A stretch of DNA of 61,922 bases from a virus. The stretch is taken from positions 1 through 61,922 of the IMG/VR virus record IMGVR_UViG_3300044673_000157; one strand, given 5' to 3'. Positions within the stretch are counted from its first letter, which is position 1; each line of letters opens with the position of its first letter. Position numbers and translations under genes: made by a program. This document shows positions 27,205 to 36,152 of the stretch, piece after piece. Under the pieces are notes generated by a model. It ran no database searches. It was not told the origin of the DNA and saw only the letters and a list, made by a program, of their open reading frames with translations.

Positions 27205-27618
27205 ATGTGGCCAACCATTATCCCAATCATCGGCAATTTGCTTGACAAGATTTTCCCCAATGCCAAAGACGCCGCAGAGGCGAAGCTCAAGGTCATGGAG
27301 ATGGCTCAGTCTGGGGAGCTCGCCGCGCTGGACGCTGATCTGAAGATGGCCCAGGGCCAGATGGAAATCAATAAGGCTGAGGCGGCTAGCGGTAATTTGT
27401 ATGCCAGTTCGTGGCGTCCAACCATCGGATATATCTGCGCCATTGGGCTGTTCTACAACTTTTTAGGCTACCCATTGCTGACCTGGATCGCGGCCGTATG
27501 GTCACCCGCCATGACGGTTCCGCCCCTGCTTGACAACAATCTGTTTGAGCTGGTTTTGGGCATGCTCGGTCTAGCTGGGTTCAGGACTTACGAGAAGGTT
27601 AAGGGAATCAACAAATAG
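27205..27618 (+). CDS. holin, 3TM family
   Basis: A 137-residue membrane protein resembling the 3TM holin family. It has an amphipathic, charged N-terminal half, then hydrophobic segments near residues 75-100 and 112-125 (YICAIGLFYNFLGYPLLTW, LFELVLGMLGLAGF). GGAGG lies upstream of the ATG at 27205. The lysozyme gene just upstream supports a lysis role. Confidence 0.8.
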   Translation: MWPTIIPIIGNLLDKIFPNAKDAAEAKLKVMEMAQSGELAALDADLKMAQGQMEINKAEAASGNLYASSWRPTIGYICAIGLFYNFLGYPLLTWIAAVWSPAMTVPPLLDNNLFELVLGMLGLAGFRTYEKVKGINK

Positions 27619-27626
27619 GAGGCCGT

Positions 27627-27950
27627 ATGGTCATGCAACTTCTCTCTGGCGCTACCGGTATCACCACTGGAGCGGCCTTCAAATACGCGATTCCGTCAAG
27701 CGTAACCGGTCAGCACGACCTACATATTCAGTCAACCCTGACTGGGACTGGCGCCGTTACTGCGTCCGTCTTGATTCAGGCGTCGACAGACCCAGCAACG
27801 ATGGGATGGGCTACGATCTACCAGGTTGACCTGACGGGAACTGATTCGACGTCGACCATCAACGCCATCATCGCAGGCGCCGCGGCGTATCGAGCCACAG
27901 TAACGGCGATCACTGGGACCGGCGCGTCCGTCTCAGTGCGGGCCGTCTGA
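27627..27950 (+). CDS. hypothetical structural protein, 107 aa
   Basis: Thr/Ala/Gly-rich, beta-patterned protein with no recognised family. It overlaps the SGNH hydrolase gene by one base, so the two are probably translated together. It could be a fibre accessory or chaperone-like tail protein. Confidence 0.55.
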   Translation: MVMQLLSGATGITTGAAFKYAIPSSVTGQHDLHIQSTLTGTGAVTASVLIQASTDPATMGWATIYQVDLTGTDSTSTINAIIAGAAAYRATVTAITGTGASVSVRAV

Positions 27951-29887
27951 TGACGACCACCCTTGCACAGTCAAGGTTCAGCCCGGTTATACCCATCGTA
28001 ACCGAGGCAAGGTTGCAGGGAGCGACCAGTTGGGCGCACTCTCGCTCCGGCACCCCGCGCACCATTGACGCCACGCATCTCCAACTCACGGACAACGCGG
28101 GCGCGGATCTGGCGGCGGCCACGCTGGGCTCCCTGTATCGCACGGACAGCTTTGGGCACCTCGCCCTTTCGCCCAACCTCCGCACGAATATCTGCCTTCA
28201 AAGCGCCAACATCCCGGCATCTCCTTGGTCCACGCCTGGGGCCACCGCTCCATCTGGCAGGCTCACGGAGGACACGAGCACCGGGCAGCACAGCCTGCGG
28301 CAAGATGTCGCAGTGAAGCTGGGCACGTATTACTGTGCTCGGGTCTGGGTGGACGGGGCCGATCAGACGCGAGACCTTGCGATTGCGTCCGGTGCCGCCG
28401 GGTTTGCATCCAGCAAATTCGCGGCTTGGCGGGCTGATGGGACTGCGCCGGAGGGATCGGCCCCTTATTTTGGACCCAGCCAACCTGGGGCCGTGATTCG
28501 GCAATATTGGGCCGTATTCCAGGGCGAGGCGAATGCGAACGGCTCCATTCAGGTAAAACTGTCTACCAATCTTGGCACCGGCATTTCCTACACCGGAAAT
28601 GGGGCAGGTGGCGCAAAAATTCTGGGCGTCGAAATCATGCCTGGGATCATTTCTCCCACTGGCATTTTCATCCCCACGGGCGCGGCCCCGATCACTCAGC
28701 GCGACTACTCATCCTCCGCCACCTGGACGGACTCACGCGGCAATGTGGCCCCCGTCTACCCATTAACCGATCTGGTCTGCTGGGGCGACAGTCTCACGGC
28801 TGCGGCCTACCCGTCCAAGCTTTCGGCCAAATACACACCGGCCCGGACCACGCTTAATGGCGGCATCGGCGGGGAAACATCCAGCCAGATCCTCGCCCGC
28901 GTCAAGGGTCACGACTATAACGGAGGAACGGGGATCACATGGACGCCTGGGACCATCCGGCTCAAGACGGCCCGTGCGCTTCCTCCACGCCTCATTGATG
29001 AAACCTACCGTGCATCCTGGACAACCTACGCGGCGGCCATCGCAGAACCCAGCTATGTCGAATGGTTCAACGATGGGGCTTTGATTGGCTCCAGTTCCAA
29101 CCAACTCAAGGCAGTATGCACGGTTTCCACCACGCGCTTTTCGGCCACTGGGCACCCCTTCGCAAACGGCGATGTGGTCTATTTCCTCGGGACCATCGTT
29201 ACCGGCATGTATGCGGGGAAACCCTACTACGTGCGTGATGCGGACGCGACCGGGTTCTCTGTTTCCGAGTATTCGGGAACCGCTGCGATCTCATTTGGGA
29301 GCGGAACCGTCACGGCGCTAGGGGCCTTCTACTTCGACTGGACCTATGCAGGTGGGACGCACAACATCACGACCCTGACTCACACGAATTTCGACACCTC
29401 GACGCTGGTTCTGTGGTGTGGGGCCAACAATGTGGACAGCATCGCTCAGGTCCAGACTGACATCACGGCGGCATTCAATCACGCCAAGACGCAGACCAAG
29501 GGCGTCCTGATCCTCACGGTAATCCCTAGTAATGCATGGTCGGCTGGTTCTCTCGCCAATATGCAGACCATCAATGCCTGGATTCTGGCGACGTATCCCA
29601 ACAATTCCGCTGATGTCTACTCTTACCTCCTCACCAAGGGCAACGGTGGCACCCAGGACAACACCGATATCTCCGCTGGCCTGACGCCCTCAAGCATCCG
29701 GGTGGATGCCATCCACCTGACGGACGCCGGATATGGGTATGTTGCTGACTTCGTAGCGGCGGCCCTGGCCACCAAGCAATGGTCTGATCCCACCATCACT
29801 CTTGCCCAGAGCGGCGGCACCTATGACGGGTCGTGGAGCTACAACGGCGGCATTGAGGGCGGCGATTTTATGGAGGTTAAATGGTGA
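27950..29887 (+). CDS. SGNH/GDSL hydrolase tail protein
   Basis: A 645-residue protein. Residues 1-270 are beta-rich and may bind carbohydrate or the virion. The C-terminal half has SGNH blocks: GDSLT with S281, a Gly-rich GGIGGE block near 304, GANN at 491-494 (block III Asn) and D586-A-I-H589 (block V). Such enzymes remove acetyl groups from O-antigen, capsule or other surface sugars. An insertion of about 170 residues separates blocks II and III. Late position and coupling to the preceding small gene fit a depolymerising tail appendage. Confidence 0.8.
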   Translation: MTTTLAQSRFSPVIPIVTEARLQGATSWAHSRSGTPRTIDATHLQLTDNAGADLAAATLGSLYRTDSFGHLALSPNLRTNICLQSANIPASPWSTPGATAPSGRLTEDTSTGQHSLRQDVAVKLGTYYCARVWVDGADQTRDLAIASGAAGFASSKFAAWRADGTAPEGSAPYFGPSQPGAVIRQYWAVFQGEANANGSIQVKLSTNLGTGISYTGNGAGGAKILGVEIMPGIISPTGIFIPTGAAPITQRDYSSSATWTDSRGNVAPVYPLTDLVCWGDSLTAAAYPSKLSAKYTPARTTLNGGIGGETSSQILARVKGHDYNGGTGITWTPGTIRLKTARALPPRLIDETYRASWTTYAAAIAEPSYVEWFNDGALIGSSSNQLKAVCTVSTTRFSATGHPFANGDVVYFLGTIVTGMYAGKPYYVRDADATGFSVSEYSGTAAISFGSGTVTALGAFYFDWTYAGGTHNITTLTHTNFDTSTLVLWCGANNVDSIAQVQTDITAAFNHAKTQTKGVLILTVIPSNAWSAGSLANMQTINAWILATYPNNSADVYSYLLTKGNGGTQDNTDISAGLTPSSIRVDAIHLTDAGYGYVADFVAAALATKQWSDPTITLAQSGGTYDGSWSYNGGIEGGDFMEVKW

Positions 29888-30051
29888 AGACCGTTTACCA
29901 ACTTCCCGGTGCGGGCCGCGTGTTCATCGCGCCCGATGCCGAATCTCTGGCCCTGTCGATTGCCGAGGCGCAGTTGCCCGAGGGATCATTCGAGGTCGCC
30001 AGCGAGGCCGACCTGATCCTGCCGCCTCCAACAGAAAACGCCCCGGCATAA
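29881..30051 (+). CDS. small hypothetical protein, 56 aa
   Basis: Begins at ATG 29881, overlapping the SGNH gene end, with GGAGG at 29870-29874. It encodes an acidic 56-residue protein, and its stop lies inside the loop of the terminator. It is the last gene of the rightward block. No family recognised. Confidence 0.65.
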   Translation: MVKTVYQLPGAGRVFIAPDAESLALSIAEAQLPEGSFEVASEADLILPPPTENAPA

Positions 30052-30060
30052 CCGGGGCGT
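30038..30060. terminator. bidirectional stem-loop terminator
   Basis: A perfect 9-bp stem (30038-30046 with 30052-30060) and a 5-base loop. On the minus strand the stem is followed by TTTT, a proper intrinsic terminator; on the plus strand the T content is weaker. It lies where the rightward structural block and leftward early block converge. The remaining spacer to 30199 has further small hairpins but no gene. Confidence 0.8.
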
Positions 30061-30199
30061 CCTCTTGTGCCCTCTAGCCAAGCCTTGACTTGGCGCGTCC
30101 GGCGACCCTAGTGTTCCCATCAATGTCTGTTGAAGCCTATTCCACCAAGGTTGGTGGTTGACATAGCATTGTTGGGTTCGCAGATCAAGATCATAGGCA

Positions 30200-30520
30200 C
30201 TAGATAATGGCCAGCATGGGCTGGGATGACTGCGGGTGGGACCGCAGCATGCGCTTCTTCCTGGAAGCCTCGATGCGCTCTGCCTGCGCCTCGTCAATGG
30301 CCTCATCGATTATTCTACGGATAACACCATCCGTATATATATGACCATACTTACATCGCATGGCGTACGCAGTGTGATAATCAGTGGCCTTAAGTCTGCA
30401 CACCAATTCTCGTGCAACGACTTTAAGCATGTCGTAGGCCATGGGAGAAGCCTCGGCGAGCGTTGGGGCACTGGAAAGCATGAACGAATTAACGGTAACG
30501 GTAATATCCTTGGCAAACAT
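30200..30520 (-). CDS. hypothetical protein, 106 aa
   Basis: Start 30520 follows AGGAG. A helical protein with a charged Arg/Lys/Glu-rich C-terminal third (IIDEAIDEAQAERIEASRKK), which may bind nucleic acid or a partner. Last gene of the leftward replication block. No family recognised. Confidence 0.6.
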   Translation of the reverse strand: MFAKDITVTVNSFMLSSAPTLAEASPMAYDMLKVVARELVCRLKATDYHTAYAMRCKYGHIYTDGVIRRIIDEAIDEAQAERIEASRKKRMLRSHPQSSQPMLAII

Positions 30521-30528
30521 GCGATCTC

Positions 30529-32298
30529 CTATTGGGTGTCAACGGCGCTAATCAAGAAAGGCCCGCACGAACAATCCATTAGCTTCGTGAGCCTGGACAT
30601 ATCGTAGGCCCAGTCTTTCTTTAGGAATTTGTGTAGCGTGATGTGGTATCTTCCGCGGAAAATCTTGTCATCTGCAATAAGGCTGAAGCCCTCGCCCTCC
30701 AAGATCATGCCGACCGTCGCCGGGTTCCCAAGTCTGGATTGGTCAATGCGCTTCGAGTCAATCAGAAGCCCGTGCAACATGTGATGGTCGATAACGAATC
30801 CGAATTTATCGGAATATGCAAACACCCTGTCGGAAGCCAGCTTGGAATACCGCCCCTCCATGGCCGACCATCCACTCTTTAGCGAGGTCAAGAATCTGCC
30901 CATGGAGCTAACGTCAGTAACAAGCCGGCTCATCTCACGGAGACACTCTCGCACGGCATTACAAAATGACATGTAAAGATAGCCGAGCCTGCCACCACTA
31001 TCAGCATTGAGTAGGTTGAAGCCCAGGAGCGCGATGGCCGCGGCGGTCACACTGCGATTGAGCGTCATCGCCGCATCATCACAGATAACCACAGCATCGT
31101 CATGCGCCTTCTTCCACATAGCCTCAAATTCTGCGTCGCCCGTCAGGCTTGTCTTGGAGTAGATCGAATTTGACCAGCGAGGGTATAGCTCTCGATATTT
31201 GTCAGACCACCATACCCAGCCCGGGATAGCAGCAGTCTTGGCCATGGCCTTCAGGGTGACGAGATTCATCGTAAACACTCTGTTGGTTATGCTACTTGTG
31301 TCTCCAGGAACGAACTCTGATACCAGGATTGGCATCGAGCGGACACGTGTTGACGCCCGCAAACGCCCGCTGCGTGTGGACTTGGCCGGGATATCGCCGT
31401 TCACGAGGGATTTGATTAAATCATTATCGTGGATCCCGGAATAAGGCTTGACCTCATCCATGACGAATGGCAGGCACGAGCGCATGGCAGCGACAAGGAA
31501 CACGCCTGCGTTTGAAGACGAGGTCATGTTCGCGTGAGGGCGTTCGCCCTTGCCGCCCAGCATGCGCAGCCCGATGGTGGCCATAAGCGTCTTGCCGCGG
31601 TGACTATCCCCACAGATATAAATGGCCGGCAGCTGGGCGTCCATAGCTTCGATGCGGCTTCGCAAAACCGAGGCCCGGATCCATGCATTGCAAATGATGG
31701 GGGCGATGGATCCATACATGCTAATCAGGTCTGATGCCCATTCCGCGATAAGCTCACCGTCACTGTCCACCATTGGGGCCGGCCCGCATTCTTCGTCGCA
31801 GGTAAGGCTGGGCGCGTATACAACCCTTCGACCACTGGCCGTTTGACGATGCGTGCCGCGTTCCATGGGGATGAACTCCCCGTCAGCCACAACCCCATTA
31901 GCTAGCGCCCACAGCCCCGGCTCAATCTCTCCGACACTATCGACGTAGGTCACGGGAACTGACGATTCCGGATCTGCGACGACACCATTGATGATCTTGC
32001 GGACATTTTTTCCATCCGGCTGGGGCAGCCCAAACTGAGAGCACCATCCCAGGAACCTTGCCCCAACCGTATCAGTGGCCATAAGGGTAACGCCATGCCG
32101 GATGGAGGTCGGGTCGAGCATGGTGATGACGTCGACGACGTATCCCGTCTCTCCGTGGCGATCGAATCTGCCGATGGGGATTAGGCATGCGCCCCAAATG
32201 ACGATGGGTCCCTTGTCGGTATCCTCGATGGTTCGTCCACGCTCTAGGTCTATGATAATGCCCAACATACGTTGGGATGCCGCAGTGTCCATGGTCAT
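30529..32298 (-). CDS. DUF927-type replicative helicase / ATPase
   Basis: A 589-residue protein. Residues 230-237 (GDSHRGKT) are the Walker A P-loop, and near 276-283 is a Walker B (LPFVMDEV). Conserved Ser/Arg patterns at 305-320 may hold the sensor and arginine finger. The arrangement fits phage DUF927/DUF3987-type helicases. It overlaps the primase-polymerase gene by ATGA, a typical replication pair. It would unwind the phage DNA ahead of synthesis. Confidence 0.75.
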   Translation of the reverse strand: MTMDTAASQRMLGIIIDLERGRTIEDTDKGPIVIWGACLIPIGRFDRHGETGYVVDVITMLDPTSIRHGVTLMATDTVGARFLGWCSQFGLPQPDGKNVRKIINGVVADPESSVPVTYVDSVGEIEPGLWALANGVVADGEFIPMERGTHRQTASGRRVVYAPSLTCDEECGPAPMVDSDGELIAEWASDLISMYGSIAPIICNAWIRASVLRSRIEAMDAQLPAIYICGDSHRGKTLMATIGLRMLGGKGERPHANMTSSSNAGVFLVAAMRSCLPFVMDEVKPYSGIHDNDLIKSLVNGDIPAKSTRSGRLRASTRVRSMPILVSEFVPGDTSSITNRVFTMNLVTLKAMAKTAAIPGWVWWSDKYRELYPRWSNSIYSKTSLTGDAEFEAMWKKAHDDAVVICDDAAMTLNRSVTAAAIALLGFNLLNADSGGRLGYLYMSFCNAVRECLREMSRLVTDVSSMGRFLTSLKSGWSAMEGRYSKLASDRVFAYSDKFGFVIDHHMLHGLLIDSKRIDQSRLGNPATVGMILEGEGFSLIADDKIFRGRYHITLHKFLKKDWAYDMSRLTKLMDCSCGPFLISAVDTQ

Positions 32299-33101
32299 GA
32301 TTTAGCCCAATCTGCATAGGCCCATCCCCGCGGCCTGCCGTTGGCCGCGCCTTCGCGCAGGCTTGTATCGATGGCGTGCAGGATTTCCCGCTCGCTCCAC
32401 ATGGGTTGGGCTCTCCGTAGGTTCCATTCATACATACAGCGAATTGTGCCATCCCTGGATAGCCCGATACCGTTGGCAAAGAAACTGGCCGCATGCTTCA
32501 TGACCGCCGAGCCATTTTCCCCTTGAACGCTGTCCTTGCTATTGTCAATAAACCACCTGGCGATTTCGATGGAGTCATTATTGAGGTTGCGATCCGGGAT
32601 TAAGATGTGGCACGGCTCAACCTCTCGCTCTTGTGGGAAAAGGTGGGACGGATAGTCGGGCAACTCCGAGATGGGCGTGTCCCAGAATGACACCTCTCGG
32701 TATGTAAACCCACCCACCACGCTCCCCGGGGCGACCACGTATCCCTTGGCCTTTCGGTCCAGCGCGATGCCTGCAATCGGGCGCTTGTCCTTTGGCGCTC
32801 GCTCGCCGTCGAGCAGTCGGTAAAACCGATGCTGCCCGCGCTTGGTGACCGTGCGCATAGGCGTATCGGGCAGAGAGCTCTCGGCCCACGCATCAGCGTC
32901 TTTTGTGTCTGCATCCAGAACCACCAACCTGGACGGGGCCAGGTAAATACCGAAGGCCCTGTGCCCATTTCGCCAGTCATTGCGGATCGAGTCGATCGTA
33001 GCGCTGATGGCATATCTCTGCCACCCAACAATTGCCGGGCGCTTGTTCGGGGTCACGGGGAAGAGCTTTAAGCCAAGCTCCATGAGGTCGGCAGGCGTCA
33101 T
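32295..33101 (-). CDS. primase-polymerase (AEP / Prim-Pol type)
   Basis: A 268-residue protein resembling the bifunctional primase/polymerase N-terminal family. The N-terminal GLKLFPVTPNKRPAIVGWQ pattern, a D63-x-D65 pair in VVLDADTKD for metal binding, and a GQHRFYR motif near 89-95 (His for nucleotide binding) are the AEP landmarks. It would make primers and perhaps short DNA stretches for the phage. Paired with the downstream helicase (ATGA overlap). Confidence 0.8.
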   Translation of the reverse strand: MTPADLMELGLKLFPVTPNKRPAIVGWQRYAISATIDSIRNDWRNGHRAFGIYLAPSRLVVLDADTKDADAWAESSLPDTPMRTVTKRGQHRFYRLLDGERAPKDKRPIAGIALDRKAKGYVVAPGSVVGGFTYREVSFWDTPISELPDYPSHLFPQEREVEPCHILIPDRNLNNDSIEIARWFIDNSKDSVQGENGSAVMKHAASFFANGIGLSRDGTIRCMYEWNLRRAQPMWSEREILHAIDTSLREGAANGRPRGWAYADWAKS

Positions 33102-33412
33102 GCCCCACCCTTCAATAGCTCATAGGCCGACACCCACGCCGATGCGTACTGCTCCAATTCCGGCGCGGAATTTTTGTCGGCCAGAATCAGCTGGCATAGT
33201 AGATGCTCTTTCCCGTCGGCAACCAATGTATCTACGCCGTCCTGCCCCAAGAACGAAAACGCATCATCCATCGCCTCGAAGATCCTGGTCGCACGAGGCT
33301 TGCCCACCACACCCACAAAAGATGCACGGTCGAACATGATGGTGCCGTTTATCTCGACAGCCTTGACCTGCTTGCCAAACATGCTGACCAGCACGGATCG
33401 GGATTCTTGCAA
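33098..33412 (-). CDS. hypothetical protein, BRO-N-like start, 104 aa
   Basis: Begins with TTG at 33412 after a strong GGAGG and ends overlapping the Prim-Pol gene by ATGA. Residues 10-45 (VKAVEINGTIMFDRASFVGVVG) loosely resemble a BRO-N/antirepressor start, but the match is weak. It may be a small regulator of the replication genes. Confidence 0.55.
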   Translation of the reverse strand: MQESRSVLVSMFGKQVKAVEINGTIMFDRASFVGVVGKPRATRIFEAMDDAFSFLGQDGVDTLVADGKEHLLCQLILADKNSAPELEQYASAWVSAYELLKGGA

Positions 33413-33544
33413 GGTATCCTCCGATGGCGCATCGTCATGTTGTGGAGCGCCGGATGAACAGTGTGCGTCCGACAGGCATCCCGCGCAAGGGGCAAGATCG
33501 AGTAGTGCAATTCGTCACAGCTCGGATATTGATCCATACGGTTA

Positions 33545-33584
33545 CAAAAAAAGAGGGACAAGGCGTTAACCTCGTCCCCCTCTC
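33545..33584 (-). terminator. rho-independent terminator after RHH gene
   Basis: On the minus strand a GAGGG-GAC stem pairs with GTCCCTC around a short loop, followed by seven T residues (33545-33551 on plus). It directly follows the RHH-type gene stop. It would end the glycosyltransferase/VRR-NUC/RHH transcript. The stretch 33413-33544 holds no convincing gene. Confidence 0.8.
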
Positions 33585-33586
33585 TG

Positions 33587-33778
33587 CTACTCTTTGCCTG
33601 CCAGCTCTTCGCACAGCTCGTCACAGGCGGCCCGCACCAGCTCGGACACCTTGACGCCGGCATCCGCAGCAGCCTTCTCAAGCAGGGCGTAATTCTCGGC
33701 GCGCAGCCTGACCGCCACAACCTTCGCAACGTTCTTCCCGGGCTTGCTGGCTCGCGCCAATACTGCATCCTTGAGCAT
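33587..33778 (-). CDS. RHH-type (CopG/Arc-like) DNA-binding protein
   Basis: Start 33778 was chosen because AAAGGAG precedes it at good spacing; upstream in-frame codons lack a site. The 63-residue product has a basic strand (AKVVAVRLRAENYALLEKAA) and two helices (DAGVKVSELVRAACDELCEEL), the ribbon-helix-helix pattern of small dimeric repressors. It probably controls phage early genes. A terminator follows at once. Confidence 0.7.
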   Translation of the reverse strand: MLKDAVLARASKPGKNVAKVVAVRLRAENYALLEKAAADAGVKVSELVRAACDELCEELAGKE

Positions 33779-33836
33779 ATCTTCTCCTTTATCTGTGGGT
33801 ATCCCGCCCACATCGGGGTGGCAGTAATCTGCCGGA

Positions 33837-34409
33837 TTATCGCTTAGGGGCTTTTGGTAATCCCCCAAACCCAAGAACCTCGAGAAAGTCTCGAAGCTCC
33901 TGAACACTAGTGACGACAACATATTTATCTCCTCGTGTTTCCATGGCTTCCTGGTAACGCCTTTGATCGTCAGACTGCTTGCCCGCACGTTGGACCTTCT
34001 TGCCGTCAATTACCACGTCGGGGCGCTTGACCTCTACGTGGATCTGGCGCTCGAACGGCTGGCCCTTGTGTGGAGTTAGGATCAAGTCTGACTCGCCCTT
34101 CACGCCGCCGAAGTTCATGACGAATCCGGCCTGCGTTCTCATCTTACCAACAGACACGCGCTTCGTGTCGATATATGTAATCTTTTTCAGCCACGTTTTG
34201 AGGGACCGCAGCACGGCCGCCTCTGGCTTCAGGGCTGGGCGCCTTGGCCTACCGGCCTGTGCTTCGTAGCGCCCCCAGTGATAAGCCATGTTATCGGTCA
34301 GCGCGTCGAAGGGCGGGTTAGCGTCACCGGTCTCCGCCACAGGGGCGGGTTCTTCCTTGGCGCGTTCAGCCCTTCTGGCAAGCATCTCTTTTAGCAGATC
34401 GTCGACCAT
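33837..34409 (-). CDS. VRR-NUC domain nuclease
   Basis: A 190-residue protein. The C-terminal half shows a VRR-NUC pattern: G105-E-S-D108, then H124-V-E126-V-K128 as the PD-(D/E)xK core, a Q149 and a final strand with VVVTSVQEL. Such phage nucleases act on branched DNA during recombination or packaging. Start 34409 follows AAAGGAG. Its 5' end overlaps the small basic gene by 44 bases. Confidence 0.7.
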   Translation of the reverse strand: MVDDLLKEMLARRAERAKEEPAPVAETGDANPPFDALTDNMAYHWGRYEAQAGRPRRPALKPEAAVLRSLKTWLKKITYIDTKRVSVGKMRTQAGFVMNFGGVKGESDLILTPHKGQPFERQIHVEVKRPDVVIDGKKVQRAGKQSDDQRRYQEAMETRGDKYVVVTSVQELRDFLEVLGFGGLPKAPKR

Positions 34410-34554
34410 CCAATCTCCTTTGATCGCGCTCTTGTTTGGCTTCAATCACAGCCTGATGGACCTTGGCCCTAAAGGCCGCCTTGCGCTCGGCGCTACGGGC
34501 TCGCGACTCCGCGAGCTTTTCTCTATTGTACTTGTAACCGAATCTATTCTGCAT
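34366..34554 (-). CDS. small basic protein, 62 aa
   Basis: Start 34554 has AAGGAG upstream and overlaps the end of the glycosyltransferase gene by 11 bases; its end overlaps the VRR-NUC gene. The product is very rich in Arg, Lys and Glu. Function unknown, possibly nucleic-acid binding. The overlaps on both sides make it less sure. Confidence 0.5.
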   Translation of the reverse strand: MQNRFGYKYNREKLAESRARSAERKAAFRAKVHQAVIEAKQERDQRRLDGRRSAKRDACQKG

Positions 34555-35521
34555 CCTCAATCTCCTTAATGATCTGGGCAGAATGCGTGAAGCCAGGAGA
34601 TAATCGCAATGATTCCTGTGCGAAGAGTTTAGCCTCCCTAAGTCGCCCCATGGCTGCGAGGGTAATAGCCGTTCTGTTGAGTGCAAATACGCTCGTAGGA
34701 CACGCTCGAAGGACATCCTGATATTGGTGAAGTGCCTGCTCGTAATCTCCGCGCTGATGGGCCAACTCACCCGCGATAATCGCAACAGAAAATGGAACTG
34801 GATCCCCGATGTCCGAATATGCTTCGATCCCGGCGGCTACGTCCTCCCATGACCCGGCGATCCTGGCATGGGAAATGTAGTTAAAGATACACTTAGGATC
34901 GAACGAGCGCTCAAGATAGTCTTGTCTCGCCAATTCCAGATAGTGGGCGGCCTTGCCGCGCTCGTGGGCCTTATTGACCTTCCCGTAATGCTTGATAATA
35001 AAGTCCGACCATCCAACAGATAGCCCGGCTTCTGGCATCAATTTCTCGTGCAGTCTTCCTTCATAATGTAGCCCGATATGGTTCCTGAATAGGCGACCCC
35101 CGATGTCATCATATCTGTAAGGGTATTCATCGTCGTATGGTTCGGGCGTGTGCCCCAACATGGCTGCGTTGCCATCCATATAATAATGACGAATTTTGTG
35201 TTCATATAAATCATGTGGACCTTCGACCGAGCGCCTAATAATTCCATGATCCTGTCTGGCAAGAGCCTCGTCAGCGTCAAGGACCAAGATCCAATCACCC
35301 ACACAGTATTTGAGCGACTCATTCCTGGCCGCCGAGAAATCGTTGCACCACTCGAACGAGCTAGGCACAACTCCGTTTTTATGCAAGAGTTCGATAGTGC
35401 CATCCACTGATCCGGTGTCCACAATTACCATTTGATCAACCAGTCCGCGAACGGAATTGATGCAGCGTTCGATATTCTCGGATTCATTACGAACAATCAT
35501 GGCGAGAGATATTGTGCTCAT
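34544..35521 (-). CDS. family 2 glycosyltransferase with TPR-like C-terminus
   Basis: A 325-residue protein. Residues 1-90 form a GT-A core (SLAMIVRNESENIERCINS, VDTGSVDGT, and D82-A-D84 for metal and sugar nucleotide). The C-terminal part (about 220-325) holds TPR-like helices (HQRGDYEQALHQYQDVLRA). GT2-TPR proteins add sugars to proteins or other acceptors. In phages, GT2 enzymes modify DNA, virions or host sugars; the target here is unknown. Coupled to the upstream gene by ATGA. Confidence 0.75.
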   Translation of the reverse strand: MSTISLAMIVRNESENIERCINSVRGLVDQMVIVDTGSVDGTIELLHKNGVVPSSFEWCNDFSAARNESLKYCVGDWILVLDADEALARQDHGIIRRSVEGPHDLYEHKIRHYYMDGNAAMLGHTPEPYDDEYPYRYDDIGGRLFRNHIGLHYEGRLHEKLMPEAGLSVGWSDFIIKHYGKVNKAHERGKAAHYLELARQDYLERSFDPKCIFNYISHARIAGSWEDVAAGIEAYSDIGDPVPFSVAIIAGELAHQRGDYEQALHQYQDVLRACPTSVFALNRTAITLAAMGRLREAKLFAQESLRLSPGFTHSAQIIKEIEDAE

Positions 35522-36036
35522 CCCCGCGCCCCCTTGTGGGTGAGGGCGGCGTCACCCTGCGCGATGACCGGCTGGCATGACTCGATGAAGCCGAGTGATT
35601 CCGAGTCGATGCAAACCCACTTAAGCCGTTCGAGTGCCGCTCCCAGCGCCTCCTCCAGTTTGGCGATGCGCTCGGCCTGGGCGGTGATGGTGGCATCCTG
35701 ATCGAGCGTGCAAGCCATCGCTCGGTTCCACGCTCCGGCCATCATCCCAACCCGGAATGGCAGGCTTTGATCTGCATAGTACGTGGGTGGCAGGGCTGCC
35801 TTAGTCTCCTCCGCTTCCCGCGTGAGGGCGTCCAGGGATGCAGCGGCCACATACTCAAACATCGCCTTAGCTTGAGTCGCGGTGAACAGGTTGGTGCCGA
35901 TGGGCCAGCTATTCGGGTGGGGGAGTGGTGCGTAGTGAATCCCGCAGTCCGGCGAAAAGTCGGCAGGCAGCTTCCAGCCAAGGAAACGGTCTACCATCTG
36001 GCGTATCACTTCGGCGTGGTTCGTGGTGTCGGTCAT
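35518..36036 (-). CDS. hypothetical phage protein, 172 aa
   Basis: Start 36036; the end overlaps the glycosyltransferase start (ATGA). The N-terminal part has a FLGWKLPADFSPDCGI pattern often seen in small phage accessory proteins. A coiled-coil segment lies near residues 110-140. No enzyme motif. Confidence 0.6.
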   Translation of the reverse strand: MTDTTNHAEVIRQMVDRFLGWKLPADFSPDCGIHYAPLPHPNSWPIGTNLFTATQAKAMFEYVAAASLDALTREAEETKAALPPTYYADQSLPFRVGMMAGAWNRAMACTLDQDATITAQAERIAKLEEALGAALERLKWVCIDSESLGFIESCQPVIAQGDAALTHKGARG

Positions 36037-36152
36037 GGGGGGCCTTTCGACTGTTTAGGCGAACTCGGGTTAATTGAAAATGTTGCGCTTACGTGTTTGT
36101 TTGGTATGCCGGTTCCCCGATTAGGCGAACTGGCGAGTACGGCTAGTGCTAG

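Noticed and set aside
33349-33813. Minus-strand 154-aa frame across the RHH terminator
   Set aside because: It overlaps the RHH gene, the terminator and the BRO-N-like gene and has no ribosome-binding site.
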